Assembly (NCBI GenBank): GCA_016789955.1
Contig: JAEUPB010000054.1
Span: 1-64,000, forward strand
Reading direction: 5' to 3'
DNA from: Rubrivivax sp.
GTDB lineage: Bacteria; Pseudomonadota; Gammaproteobacteria; Burkholderiales; Burkholderiaceae_C
Length of the DNA: 64,000 nt
The translations under genes were made by a program, and so were the position numbers. Numbering within the stretch: position 1 is the stretch's first letter; every line of letters begins with the position of its first letter. Below are positions 29,056 to 36,589 of the stretch, in pieces. The notes under the pieces were generated by a model, which saw nothing but the letters and a program-made list of their open reading frames with translations, was not told the origin of the DNA and ran no database searches.

Positions 29056-29156
29056 GCTTGGGAGCGGCCCGGCGCGTTCATGACAGCCCCTCGCCCGGCG
29101 GGTACGCCGGGGGATCCCCCAAGGGGATGCGGGCCGGCTTGGGAGCGGCCCGGCGC
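29056..29156. repeat. 20-bp direct repeat in the livG-livH gap
   Basis: GCTTGGGAGCGGCCCGGCGC occurs at 29056-29075 and again at 29137-29156, 81 bases apart, in the 150-base gap between the livG-like and livH-like genes. Between the copies lie GGGGGATCCCCC and CCCGGCGGGTACGCCGGGG palindromes. It looks like a local duplication of an intergenic element. No gene is seen in the gap. Confidence 0.6.
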
Positions 29157-29169
29157 TCGGCCCGCGAAC

Positions 29170-29979
29170 TCATGCCACGGCCTCCGCGCCGAGATAGGCC
29201 TCGACCACCTGCGGGTGGCGGCGCACCTCGGCGGGCGTGCCGGCCGCGATGACCTGGCCGAAGTTCAGCACCACCACGCGGCTGGAGATGTCCATCACCA
29301 TGCCCATGTCGTGCTCGACCAGCAGCACCGAGACGCCCCACTCCTCCTGCACGTCGAGGATGAAGCGCGCCATGTCCTCGGTCTCTTCGCGGTTCATCCC
29401 GGCCACCGGCTCGTCGAGCATCAGCACGCGTGGGCGCATCGCCAGCGCGCGGGCCAGCTCCACCCGCTTCTGCAGGCCGTAGGGCAGCGCGTCGACGCTG
29501 CGGTGGCGGATGTGGTCGATCTCGAGGAACTCGATGACGCGGCGCTCGATCTCGTCGCGCAGCGCGTCTTCCTCGTCGCGCGCGCGCCTGCCGTGCAGCA
29601 GCGCCGACACCAGCCCCGCGCCCAGCGTGTGGTGGCCGCCGAGCTTGATGTTCTCGAGCACCGACAAGCCGCGGAACAGCGCGATGTTCTGGAACGTGCG
29701 TGCCAGCCCCATGCCGGCGCGGCGGTGCACGGGCACGTGGGTGATGTCGGCATCGCCCAGCACCACGCGCCCGGCGGCCGGGCGGTAGAAGCCCGAGATC
29801 GTGTTGAAGACGCTGGTCTTGCCGGCGCCGTTGGGGCCGATGACCGCCGTGATCTGGCCCGCCGCCGCCTCGAACGAGACCCCACGCAGCGCATGGATGC
29901 CGCCGAAGCGCAGGTCGACCCCCTCGACCTGCAGCGGCAGGCCGGGCGCGGAGGCGCCGGAGGAAGGGACGGAAGCCAT
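29170..29979 (-). CDS. Liv-type ABC transporter ATPase (LivG-like)
   Basis: 269 residues. Walker A GPNGAGKTS (about 48-56), the LivG-specific ARTFQNIALFRGLSVLENI, signature ALPYGLQKRVELARAL (a variant of the usual LSGGQ) and Walker B VLMLDEPVAGMN. It is the first gene of the long leftward operon that runs through livH, livM, livJ, livF, ligase, crotonase and MDR reductase. The start codon sits directly against a copy of the recurrent palindrome (29982-29996) with no ribosome-binding site, so the mRNA may be leaderless or the true start may be slightly further in. Confidence 0.9.
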   Translation of the reverse strand: MASVPSSGASAPGLPLQVEGVDLRFGGIHALRGVSFEAAAGQITAVIGPNGAGKTSVFNTISGFYRPAAGRVVLGDADITHVPVHRRAGMGLARTFQNIALFRGLSVLENIKLGGHHTLGAGLVSALLHGRRARDEEDALRDEIERRVIEFLEIDHIRHRSVDALPYGLQKRVELARALAMRPRVLMLDEPVAGMNREETEDMARFILDVQEEWGVSVLLVEHDMGMVMDISSRVVVLNFGQVIAAGTPAEVRRHPQVVEAYLGAEAVA

Positions 29980-29981
29980 AC

Positions 29982-29996
29982 CGTACGCTACCGCAC
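29982..29996. promoter_or_regulatory. Recurrent palindromic operator, site B
   Basis: CGTACGCTACCGCAC (reverse complement GTGCGGTAGCGTACG). Close match to GTRCR-NTAN-YGTAC, with both half-sites intact. It ends two bases upstream of the livG-like ATG and is the only intergenic region that could carry the promoter of the eight-gene transporter and activation operon. Confidence 0.65.
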
Positions 29997-30057
29997 TGTA
30001 TGTCTACGCACCTTAGGAGTTTCCCCGCATCGGCCCCCGTGCGCCGGGGCCAAGCGG

Positions 30058-30819
30058 CTATCGGCCCTGCCCCCGCAGCCGCGCAAGACGGGTGTCGATC
30101 TGCTCGCGCGTGACGCCCAGGTTGGCGGCACGGGCGCGGTTGCGCTCCAGCGCCAGCGCCTCGCCGAACGGCAGCGCGGCCTCGTCGTCCAGCAGCTGCT
30201 TGTAGGCCGCCAGCCCCTCAGGCACCGCGGCCAGCATCTCGCGCGCCAGCGCCTCGGCTACAGCGCGCAGCCGCTCGGGCGCCACGACGCGGTTCACCAG
30301 GCCCCAGGCGAGCGCCTCGTCGGCGGACACGAAACGCGCCGTCAGCGCCATCTCCTTCGCGCGGTGCGGGCCGATGCGCTGCTGCAGCCGCACCGAGCCG
30401 CCCCAGCCCGGCAGCAGGCCGACCCTGGTGTGCGTGTCGGCGAAGCGCGCCTCGGTGGACGCGACGAGCAGGTCGCAGGCCAGCGCCAGCTCCAGGCCGC
30501 CGGTGATCGTGAGGCCGTTGATGGCGCCGATCACCGGGCCGCTGAAGGGCAGGATCGCCTGCACCGCGTCGTGCTCCCACGCGGCGGCAGCCGGTGCGAC
30601 GCCCCACTCGTCGAGGTCGAGCCCGGCGCTGAAGGCGCGGCCCTGCCCGGTGAGGATCAGCACGCGGATCGCAGGATCGGCCTCCAGGGTGGTCACCGCT
30701 GCGGCGAGGTCGCGCCGCAGCGCGATCGACAACGTGTTGAGCTTGTCCGGGCGGTTGAAGACGATCGTGGCGTAGCCGTCGGCGTGGCGCTCGACGATCA
30801 GCGGAGCCGAATCGCTCAC
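30058..30819 (-). CDS. Enoyl-CoA hydratase/isomerase family protein
   Basis: 253 residues from the GTG at 30817-30819, preceded by a GGGG-rich weak ribosome-binding site. Crotonase signature: YATIVFNRPDKLNTLSIAL, oxyanion segment RAFSAGLDLDEWG, PVIGAINGLTITGGLELALACD and VGLLPGWGGSVRLQQ. The GLELALACD glutamate is present; the second glutamate position reads DTHTRVGLLPGWGG, so single-glutamate chemistry (isomerase or hydrolase) is possible. It is second in a two-gene leftward unit, 14 bases after another crotonase. Confidence 0.88.
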   Translation of the reverse strand: MSDSAPLIVERHADGYATIVFNRPDKLNTLSIALRRDLAAAVTTLEADPAIRVLILTGQGRAFSAGLDLDEWGVAPAAAAWEHDAVQAILPFSGPVIGAINGLTITGGLELALACDLLVASTEARFADTHTRVGLLPGWGGSVRLQQRIGPHRAKEMALTARFVSADEALAWGLVNRVVAPERLRAVAEALAREMLAAVPEGLAAYKQLLDDEAALPFGEALALERNRARAANLGVTREQIDTRLARLRGQGR

Positions 30820-30833
30820 CGCGTTGCCCCGGC

Positions 30834-31622
30834 TCAACGCCCCTGGAACACGGGCTTGCGCTTCTCGAGCATAGCGGTGATGCCCTCGCGCGCATCGGCG
30901 CTGCCGGCCACGCGGGCCAGCGTCAGCGCCTCGTCCTCGAGCTGCGCCTGCAACTGCACCGCCCCGGCGCGCATGAACAGGCGCTTGATCTCGCCGTAAG
31001 CCAGAGTGGGGCCGGCGGCGAGCTTGCGGGCGAGCGCCAGGCCCTGCTCCTGCAGATCGGCATCGGGCACGATCTGGTCGGCCAGGCCCGCGGCCAGCGC
31101 CTCCTCGGCCGCAAGCACCTCCGACAGCAGGATGAAGCGCCGGGCGCGCGCCATGCCCATGCGAGCCGTGAGCGTGGCACTCGACCCGCTGTCGCAGCTG
31201 AAGCCGATCTGCGAGAACGCCGCGCCGAACTTCGCGCCCTGGCCGGCCAGCACCACGTCGCAGCCGGCCAGCACGCCGACGCCGCCGCCCATCGCGTAGC
31301 CCTGCACCGCGCAGACCACCGGCACCGGCAGGCTCCAGAAGCGCTGCAGGCCCATGTGCAGGTCGGCCGTCCACCGGCGCACCAGCGGCCCCAGTTCGTT
31401 CACCACTGGGCCGAAGGTCTTCAGATCGCCGCCGAACGAGAAGTTCGGCCCGTCGGCGCGCAGCAGCACGGCGCGCAGGCCGGCCTCGTTGCCCAGCTGC
31501 AGCGCCACCGTGCGGAAGTCCTGCGTGAAGGCGTCGTCGATCGGGTTGCCGCGCCCGGGCTGGGCCAGGTTGAGGATGGCCAGCGCGCCCTCGCGTTCGA
31601 CGCGGATGGAAGGGGTGGACAT
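30834..31622 (-). CDS. Enoyl-CoA hydratase/isomerase family protein
   Basis: 262 residues from the ATG at 31620-31622; the frame is open upstream into the operator, so the later start is preferred. Crotonase features: LAILNLAQPGRGNPIDDAF, the oxyanion segment FSFGGDLKTFGP, VVCAVQGYAMGGGVGVLAGCD and FSQIGFSCDSGSSATL. The usual catalytic glutamates are replaced by GVGVL and SCDSGSS, suggesting isomerase- or hydrolase-like chemistry rather than hydration. First of two crotonase genes, divergent from the lipocalin-like gene across site C. Confidence 0.86.
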   Translation of the reverse strand: MSTPSIRVEREGALAILNLAQPGRGNPIDDAFTQDFRTVALQLGNEAGLRAVLLRADGPNFSFGGDLKTFGPVVNELGPLVRRWTADLHMGLQRFWSLPVPVVCAVQGYAMGGGVGVLAGCDVVLAGQGAKFGAAFSQIGFSCDSGSSATLTARMGMARARRFILLSEVLAAEEALAAGLADQIVPDADLQEQGLALARKLAAGPTLAYGEIKRLFMRAGAVQLQAQLEDEALTLARVAGSADAREGITAMLEKRKPVFQGR

Positions 31623-31666
31623 CGCGGCGCGCTCCGGAAATGGACAGACGGATGGATGGGGCGACT

Positions 31667-31681
31667 GTACACTACCGTACG
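31667..31681. promoter_or_regulatory. Recurrent palindromic operator, site C
   Basis: GTACACTACCGTACG, an almost perfect GTACR-half-site palindrome. It lies between the divergent crotonase pair (start 31622) and the lipocalin-like gene (start 31706), placed to control both. Confidence 0.65.
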
Positions 31682-31705
31682 AATCAAGCACTCCGAGCGA
31701 ACCCC

Positions 31706-32815
31706 ATGCTGAGCCCGCAGGACGACCTCATCGGCCACCAGCTGCCGACGCCGTTCGACCAGATCGACAACAGCGACCCGGCGTGGATGGAGCGGCTCTG
31801 GTACACGGGCCATCCGGTGCCGGGTGGCGACGTGATCTTCGACATCGGCCTGGGCTACCACCCCAACCGCAACGTGATGGACGTGTTCGCCGGCGTCGCG
31901 GTGCCCGGCCGGCAGTGGAACTTCCGCGCCAGCCGCCGGCTGCGGCCCGACCCGCTGAACACCGCGGTGGGGCCGCTGTCGATCCGCGTGGTCGAGGGGC
32001 TGCGGCACCACCGGCTGGAGCTCGCACCCAACGACTCGGGCCTGAGCTTCGCGCTGGACTTCCATGCCACGCTGAACCCGCACGAGGAGGCCGGCCACCT
32101 GCGCCGGCGCGACGGCCGCATCACCGAGCACATGTACCGCGCGCAGCAGATGGGCCGTTACACGGGCTGGCTGGCCTGGGACGGCCGCCGCGTCGAGGTC
32201 GACGGCTGGCCCGGCCAGCGCGACCACAGCTGGGGCGTGCGCGCCGAGATGCGCACCGACGAGACCACGCCGCCGCTGACCTACTACCCGCCGTTCTTCT
32301 TCTGCTGGACCACGGTGCAGTTCAAGGAGCGCGGCCTGGTGATCTTCTTCAAGGAGCGCGCGCCCGGCGAGCTGATCTACCTGAGCGGCGAGCAGGTGCG
32401 CCCGATCGGCACGCGGGCGTCCGGCCGCGACCAGCTCGCGGTGGTTCAGCACGACGTGCAGTGGCATGACGACCCGCTCGGCCAGAGCCTGCGCTCGGCG
32501 ACCTTCGAGCTGACCTTCGCCGGCGGCGAGCGCCGCACGGTGCAGCTGCGCACGCTGCCCGCGCGCTACTGGCTCAAGGGCGGCCTGTACGGCGGCCTGG
32601 ACGGCTGGTTCCACGGCGACGACAAGGGCAAGCTCCACACCGCGCACGAAGTGTGGGAGACCACCGATGCGGCCACGCGTCGCCGCATGCGCACGCTGGC
32701 CGACGAGGTCATCGAGGTGCGCGACGGCGACGAGATCGGCTACGGGATCATCGAGTACGGCGTGGGCACCGGGTACGAGAAGTACCGCGAGGTGCAGCAG
32801 CACCCGCCGATTTGA
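31706..32815 (+). CDS. Lipocalin/hydroxyneurosporene-synthase-like protein (DUF7064/7065 type)
   Basis: 369 residues from the ATG at 31706, which lies just downstream of operator site C. The protein has no signal peptide and is rich in beta strands. Recognisable segments are FDIGLGYHPNRNVMDVFAG, WNFRASRRL, DHSWGVRAEM and DKGKLHTAHEVWE. This resembles the two-domain lipocalin-like family related to CrtC carotenoid hydratases and AttH proteins, found with acyl-CoA degradation genes in actinobacteria and Burkholderiales. The function is unknown: it could bind a hydrophobic acid or CoA ester, or hydrate a double bond. It is a single-gene unit. Confidence 0.7.
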   Translation: MLSPQDDLIGHQLPTPFDQIDNSDPAWMERLWYTGHPVPGGDVIFDIGLGYHPNRNVMDVFAGVAVPGRQWNFRASRRLRPDPLNTAVGPLSIRVVEGLRHHRLELAPNDSGLSFALDFHATLNPHEEAGHLRRRDGRITEHMYRAQQMGRYTGWLAWDGRRVEVDGWPGQRDHSWGVRAEMRTDETTPPLTYYPPFFFCWTTVQFKERGLVIFFKERAPGELIYLSGEQVRPIGTRASGRDQLAVVQHDVQWHDDPLGQSLRSATFELTFAGGERRTVQLRTLPARYWLKGGLYGGLDGWFHGDDKGKLHTAHEVWETTDAATRRRMRTLADEVIEVRDGDEIGYGIIEYGVGTGYEKYREVQQHPPI

Positions 32816-32820
32816 AGTGA

Positions 32821-32895
32821 GCCCCCGAGCTCGCTGGCGCTCGCTACCCCCCGAGGGGGCCGTCCGCCAGCGGACCGGCAAAGCCGGATCCGCGG
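32821..32895. repeat. Intergenic GC-rich hairpin repeat, copy 2 (inverted)
   Basis: Inverted copy of the element at 25788-25861: the hairpins GTCCGC-CA-GCGGAC and CCGGC-AAA-GCCGG plus CCCCCC-GA-GGGGG recur in reverse order. It lies between the convergent lipocalin-like gene and the small LvaB-like gene, where it can act as a bidirectional transcription stop. Confidence 0.6.
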
Positions 32896-32954
32896 CGGGA
32901 AGCTGGATCGTCAGGTTCATGCGGCGCGGGTGCCGCTTCGGCATGGACGACGGA

Positions 32955-33425
32955 TCAGCCTTCCTTCCCGCTCGACATCTCGGCGAACAGCGGCCGCGGC
33001 GCGTGCTTCAGCTCGAGGTCGACCTCGGCCCGCAGCGCTCGCCGCAGATGGGCCTCCACCTGCGCGCGGCGCTCGGGATCGGCGGTGGCCTCCGGCCCGT
33101 CGAGCCACGCGAGAACGGTTTCCAGCGCGCGGTTGCCCGCGTCGCGGCGGGCGAGCAGCTCGGCCACCGGCGTGGCGAGCGGCAGCGGATCGGCGGGCAG
33201 CGGCAGCGCCGTGAGCGGCCGGATCGCGTCCAGCGCCTGCTGCTGCGCGGCGATCTGCTCCAGCAGGAAGCCGGTGCTCCAGTCGGCGCGCACCTTGAAG
33301 GTGTTGAGCAGGTTGATGACGCCGTAGACCTGGCCGCGCGCGAACTCGTCGTCCAGGCGCGTCAGCACCTCGGTGCGCAGCGTGGCGCACATGCCGTCGA
33401 TCAGGCGGGCGTACGAGTTGTTCAT
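32955..33425 (-). CDS. Small conserved protein, candidate LvaB-like partner of the adjacent kinase (DUF6285-like)
   Basis: 156 residues from the ATG at 33423-33425, overlapping the kinase stop (ATGA). All-helical and charged, no membrane segment: VRADWSTGFLLEQIAAQQQALDAIRPL in the middle and HLRRALRAEVDLELKHAPRP near the end. I do not recognise a catalytic motif. In Pseudomonas putida a small protein, LvaB, is encoded next to the APH-type kinase LvaA and is needed for phosphorylating 4-hydroxyacyl-CoA; size, order and tight coupling fit that model. The assignment is by context. Confidence 0.7.
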   Translation of the reverse strand: MNNSYARLIDGMCATLRTEVLTRLDDEFARGQVYGVINLLNTFKVRADWSTGFLLEQIAAQQQALDAIRPLTALPLPADPLPLATPVAELLARRDAGNRALETVLAWLDGPEATADPERRAQVEAHLRRALRAEVDLELKHAPRPLFAEMSSGKEG

Positions 33426-34456
33426 GCGGTCTCGATGAGCTTGTCCATCTGACGCAGGCAGGTGGCGACCTGGCTGCCCATCGCCGGCATGCGCATGTCG
33501 TTGAAGCGGCCTTCCTCGAAGCAGCGCGCCGCCGCCATGTGCGTGGCCGCCAGCTTCAGCAGCGAGAACACCTGCCAGTAGCGCACCGACGCCATGCTCA
33601 CCTCGATGCCCGACTGCTGCGCGTAGCGCTCGTAGAACCACTCGGGCTCGCACAGCCGGCACAGGTACGGGCTGCCGCCCTTGTACATCGGCAGGCTGGC
33701 CCAGGCGAGGTCTTCGTGCGGGTCGCCCAGGTGCACGAGTTCCCAGTCGAGGATGGCGGTGATGCGCCCGCCCGACTCGAGGAAGTTGCCGGTGCGGTAG
33801 TCGCCGTGCACGACCGTGACCCGCGGCGCCACCGGTCGGTGCTGCGCGAGCCAGCGCAGGCCCCATTCGGCCAGCGGATAGGGGCGCATCGCCCAGCGCT
33901 CGATCAGCCGCTGCCACACGGCGACGGTGCGCTCCGCGGCGTTCTCGGGCGTGAGGTCGCCGGCCATCGCGGCGATCGGCTGCGGCCGCCAGTCGAGTCG
34001 GTGCAGCGCGGCCAGCGCGTCGATGAACTGCGCGCCGAGCTGCCGGCGGTAGCCCTCCTCCAGCGGCGGCTCGGTGGCCGAGACCCAGGGCACCACGGCG
34101 TGGCCCGCCACCTTCTCGCAGAACAGGAACGGCGCGCCGAGGATCGCGGGGTCGTCGCTGTGCCAGCCGGCGCGCGGCACCGGCACCTCGCTGCCCTCGA
34201 ACGAGCGCATCGCCAGCACCTGAGGCAACGCGCTGTACGGAGCGAAGAGTCCGTCGTCGGGGCCCAGCCTCAGGATCAGTTCGCGCGGGTCGCAACCTTC
34301 GCCGTCGAGCCCGGACACCGGCACCGCGTAGGTCACCCACGAGAAGCCCACCGGAAAGCGGCGGATCTCGCCGACCGTGACCGCACGGCCGGTCTGCGCC
34401 TGCAGGTACCGCTGCACCCGCGCGGCGAGCGCGGCCTCGTCGCCCGGTGGATTCAT
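33422..34456 (-). CDS. APH-family phosphotransferase, LvaA/ACAD10-kinase-like
   Basis: 344 residues. Protein-kinase-like fold of the aminoglycoside phosphotransferase family: catalytic loop VVHGDYRTGNFL and metal-binding ILDWELVHLGDPHEDLAW. Relatives (LvaA, the kinase domain of ACAD10/11) phosphorylate the hydroxyl of 4-hydroxyacyl-CoA so that an acyl-CoA-dehydrogenase-like enzyme can shift it to the 3-position. Here it is in one operon with an acyl-CoA dehydrogenase (35385) and an SDR (34494), which supports a role in hydroxylated acyl-CoA catabolism and argues against drug resistance. Confidence 0.85.
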   Translation of the reverse strand: MNPPGDEAALAARVQRYLQAQTGRAVTVGEIRRFPVGFSWVTYAVPVSGLDGEGCDPRELILRLGPDDGLFAPYSALPQVLAMRSFEGSEVPVPRAGWHSDDPAILGAPFLFCEKVAGHAVVPWVSATEPPLEEGYRRQLGAQFIDALAALHRLDWRPQPIAAMAGDLTPENAAERTVAVWQRLIERWAMRPYPLAEWGLRWLAQHRPVAPRVTVVHGDYRTGNFLESGGRITAILDWELVHLGDPHEDLAWASLPMYKGGSPYLCRLCEPEWFYERYAQQSGIEVSMASVRYWQVFSLLKLAATHMAAARCFEEGRFNDMRMPAMGSQVATCLRQMDKLIETA

Positions 34457-34493
34457 GCGACCGACGACGTGAGTCCGGAGCGGGCGCGCGGCG

Positions 34494-35366
34494 TCATCGA
34501 CCGTGCTTCAGCAGGTCCGGCTGCACCGCGCGGTGGAAGCCCTCGTAGGGCACGTTGTTGCGGCTGGGCTGCAGCTTCCAGGTGGTCGGTCGGTGGTTGG
34601 GTGCGCCCCCGTCCACACGCACGCAGCTGCCGGTGACGTAGGCCGCCGCCGGCGACAGCAGATAGACGATCGCCGATCCGATCTCGGCCTCGGTGCCGTA
34701 GCGCTGCAGCGGCACCTGCGGCGGGAACTCGAGGATCTTGGCCTTGGCCTCGGGGGTGTAGGTGTCGAAGCCGCTGGAGGCGATGCCGCTGGGCGCCACG
34801 CAGTTCACGCGCACGCCGCTGGCAGCCCACTCGCAGGCGGCGGTCTCGGTGAGCGTGAGCATGCCGCCGCGCGCGGCGCCGCTGTGCGCGTAGTCGGGCC
34901 AGCCGTGCCAGATGTCGGCGATCACGTTGACGATGGCGCCGCCGTGCTGCTCCATGCAGCGGTTGAACACCTCGCGCATGAAGATGAAGCCGCCGGTCAG
35001 GTTGCTGCGCACCACCGCCTCGAAGCCCTTGGTGCTGATGGTCTTCATCGGCGCGCGGTACTGGCCGCCGGCGTTGTTGACGAGCGCGTCGATGCGGCCG
35101 CGCTCGCGCAGCACCGTCTCGATGACCTCGATGACCTGCGCTTCCTCGCGGATGTCGGCCACGTGCAGGCTGGCGCTGCCGCCGTCCTCCGCGATCTCGG
35201 CCTGCACCGCCTGCAGCTTCTCGATCTTGCGGCCCACCAGCGCGAGGTGCGCGCCCAGCGAGGCCAGCTCGTGCGCCGTGCAGCGGCCGATGCCGCTGCC
35301 GCCGCCGGTGACGATGATGGTCTGGCCGTCGAAGAGGCCGGCGCGGTAGATCGATCGGTAGCCCAT
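34494..35366 (-). CDS. SDR-family enoyl/dienoyl-CoA reductase-like protein, altered Tyr/Lys
   Basis: 290 residues. The N-terminal motif TIIVTGGGSGIGRCTAHEL (about 16-34) and NNAGGQYRAPM are as in 2,4-dienoyl-CoA and trans-2-enoyl-CoA reductases. The catalytic region reads YAHSGAARGGM: Ser162 and Arg166 stand at the normal Tyr and Lys places. The C-terminus GSCVRVDGGAPNHRPTTW is extended. NADPH-dependent reduction of an unsaturated acyl-CoA is the likely class of reaction. It lies 18 bases after the acyl-CoA dehydrogenase and 37 before the kinase. Confidence 0.85.
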   Translation of the reverse strand: MGYRSIYRAGLFDGQTIIVTGGGSGIGRCTAHELASLGAHLALVGRKIEKLQAVQAEIAEDGGSASLHVADIREEAQVIEVIETVLRERGRIDALVNNAGGQYRAPMKTISTKGFEAVVRSNLTGGFIFMREVFNRCMEQHGGAIVNVIADIWHGWPDYAHSGAARGGMLTLTETAACEWAASGVRVNCVAPSGIASSGFDTYTPEAKAKILEFPPQVPLQRYGTEAEIGSAIVYLLSPAAAYVTGSCVRVDGGAPNHRPTTWKLQPSRNNVPYEGFHRAVQPDLLKHGR

Positions 35367-35384
35367 GGTGGTACGACCCTCGCT

Positions 35385-36533
35385 TCAGTACTGGACGGCC
35401 GTGCGGCCGATGCGCTCGCGCGCGATGATCAGCTTCATCACCGCGGCCGTGCCGTCGCCGATCTCCAGGCCCATCACGTCGCGCAGGCGCTGCTGGTGCG
35501 GCAGGTCCTTGCTCCAGCCGTAGTGGCCGAAGGTCAGCAGGCACTGGTGGATCACGTCCACCGCGTGCTTGGGGCCCATCCACTTGCACATCGCCGCTTC
35601 CTTCGTGTGCGGCAGGCCCGCATCGCGCAGCGCCAGCGTGTGCAGGCACAGCTGCCGGATGGCCTCGATCTGCGACTCGCCCTCGGCCAGCGGGAAGGTC
35701 ACGCCCTGGAACTGGCCGATCGGGCGGCCGAAGGCCTCGCGTTCCTTCGTGTAGGCCCAGGCCTCGTCGAGGCTCGCCTGCGCGGCGCCGCAGGCCTGCA
35801 GCCCGATCAGCGCGCGGCTGTAGTCGAAGCCCTGCATCACCTGCGTGAACCCCTGGCCCTCGTCGCCCAGCAGGTGGTCGGCGGGCACGCGCACGTCGTC
35901 GAGGAAGACCTGGCCGCGGCCGATCACCGCGCTGCCGAGGTCGTCGAAGGCCAGGGTCTGGATGCCGGGCGTGCCGGCCGGCACGAAGAACGCGCTGACC
36001 CCCTTCGCGCCCTGCTCCGGCGTGCCGGTGCGCGCGAAGATCAGGTAGGCGTCGGCGCGGTCGGCGAAGGTGATGCTGGTCTTCTCGCCGTTGAGCACCC
36101 AGTGGTCGCCGTCACGGCGCGCCTTCAATTGCAGGTGGCTCGCGTCAGAGCCGCCGCGCGGCTCGGTGAGACAGATCGCGATCACCGCCTCGCCGCGCAC
36201 CATCCTCGGCACCCAGGCATCCCGCACCGCGGGCCGGGCGTGGCGGACCAGGATCGCGCCGTTGAGCGAGATGCCCACCGGCACCGCACTGACGTTGAAG
36301 TCCCCGTACGCCAGCGCCTCGACGACGAGGCCGGTGGTGACGCCGTCGAGCCCCATGCCGCCGTGGGCCTCGGGCAGGTCCATGCCGAGGAAGCCGAGGC
36401 GGCCCATTTCGGCCACCAGGGCGCGGTCGAGGATGCCGTCGCGGTCTCGCTGCTGATAGCCGGGCAGCAGCACCTCGCGGGCGTAGCGGCGCGCGGATTC
36501 GAGCAGGGCCTTCTGGTCGTCGGAGAGAACCAT
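35385..36533 (-). CDS. Acyl-CoA dehydrogenase, AliB-like (cyclohexanecarboxyl-CoA dehydrogenase type)
   Basis: 382 residues. Standard ACAD layout: ICLTEPRGGSDASHLQLKARRDGD for FAD and substrate, NGEKTSITFADRAD, and REAFGRPIGQFQGVTFPLA. Near the C-terminus the usual base motif reads LEIGDGTAAVMK, with Asp in the place of the medium-chain enzyme's Glu. That feature and the overall sequence resemble dehydrogenases of cyclohexanecarboxyl-CoA. It introduces a double bond into an acyl-CoA and passes electrons to ETF. First gene of the operon behind site D. Confidence 0.82.
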   Translation of the reverse strand: MVLSDDQKALLESARRYAREVLLPGYQQRDRDGILDRALVAEMGRLGFLGMDLPEAHGGMGLDGVTTGLVVEALAYGDFNVSAVPVGISLNGAILVRHARPAVRDAWVPRMVRGEAVIAICLTEPRGGSDASHLQLKARRDGDHWVLNGEKTSITFADRADAYLIFARTGTPEQGAKGVSAFFVPAGTPGIQTLAFDDLGSAVIGRGQVFLDDVRVPADHLLGDEGQGFTQVMQGFDYSRALIGLQACGAAQASLDEAWAYTKEREAFGRPIGQFQGVTFPLAEGESQIEAIRQLCLHTLALRDAGLPHTKEAAMCKWMGPKHAVDVIHQCLLTFGHYGWSKDLPHQQRLRDVMGLEIGDGTAAVMKLIIARERIGRTAVQY

Positions 36534-36568
36534 CGTCTCGCACCGGTGGGATCGTGATCGATGATACC

Positions 36569-36583
36569 TTGCACTAGCGTACG
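36569..36583. promoter_or_regulatory. Recurrent palindromic operator, site D
   Basis: TTGCACTAGCGTACG; one mismatch to GTGCACTAGCGTACG. It sits 36 bases upstream of the AliB-like dehydrogenase start and six bases from the end of the ligase gene at 36590. It is the promoter region of the ACAD-SDR-kinase-partner operon. Confidence 0.65.
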
Positions 36584-36589
36584 ATCTGC

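Noticed and set aside
33422..34456. Aminoglycoside-resistance kinase
   Set aside because: The APH fold is present, but operon context with ACAD, SDR and an LvaB-like partner points to acyl-CoA metabolism.
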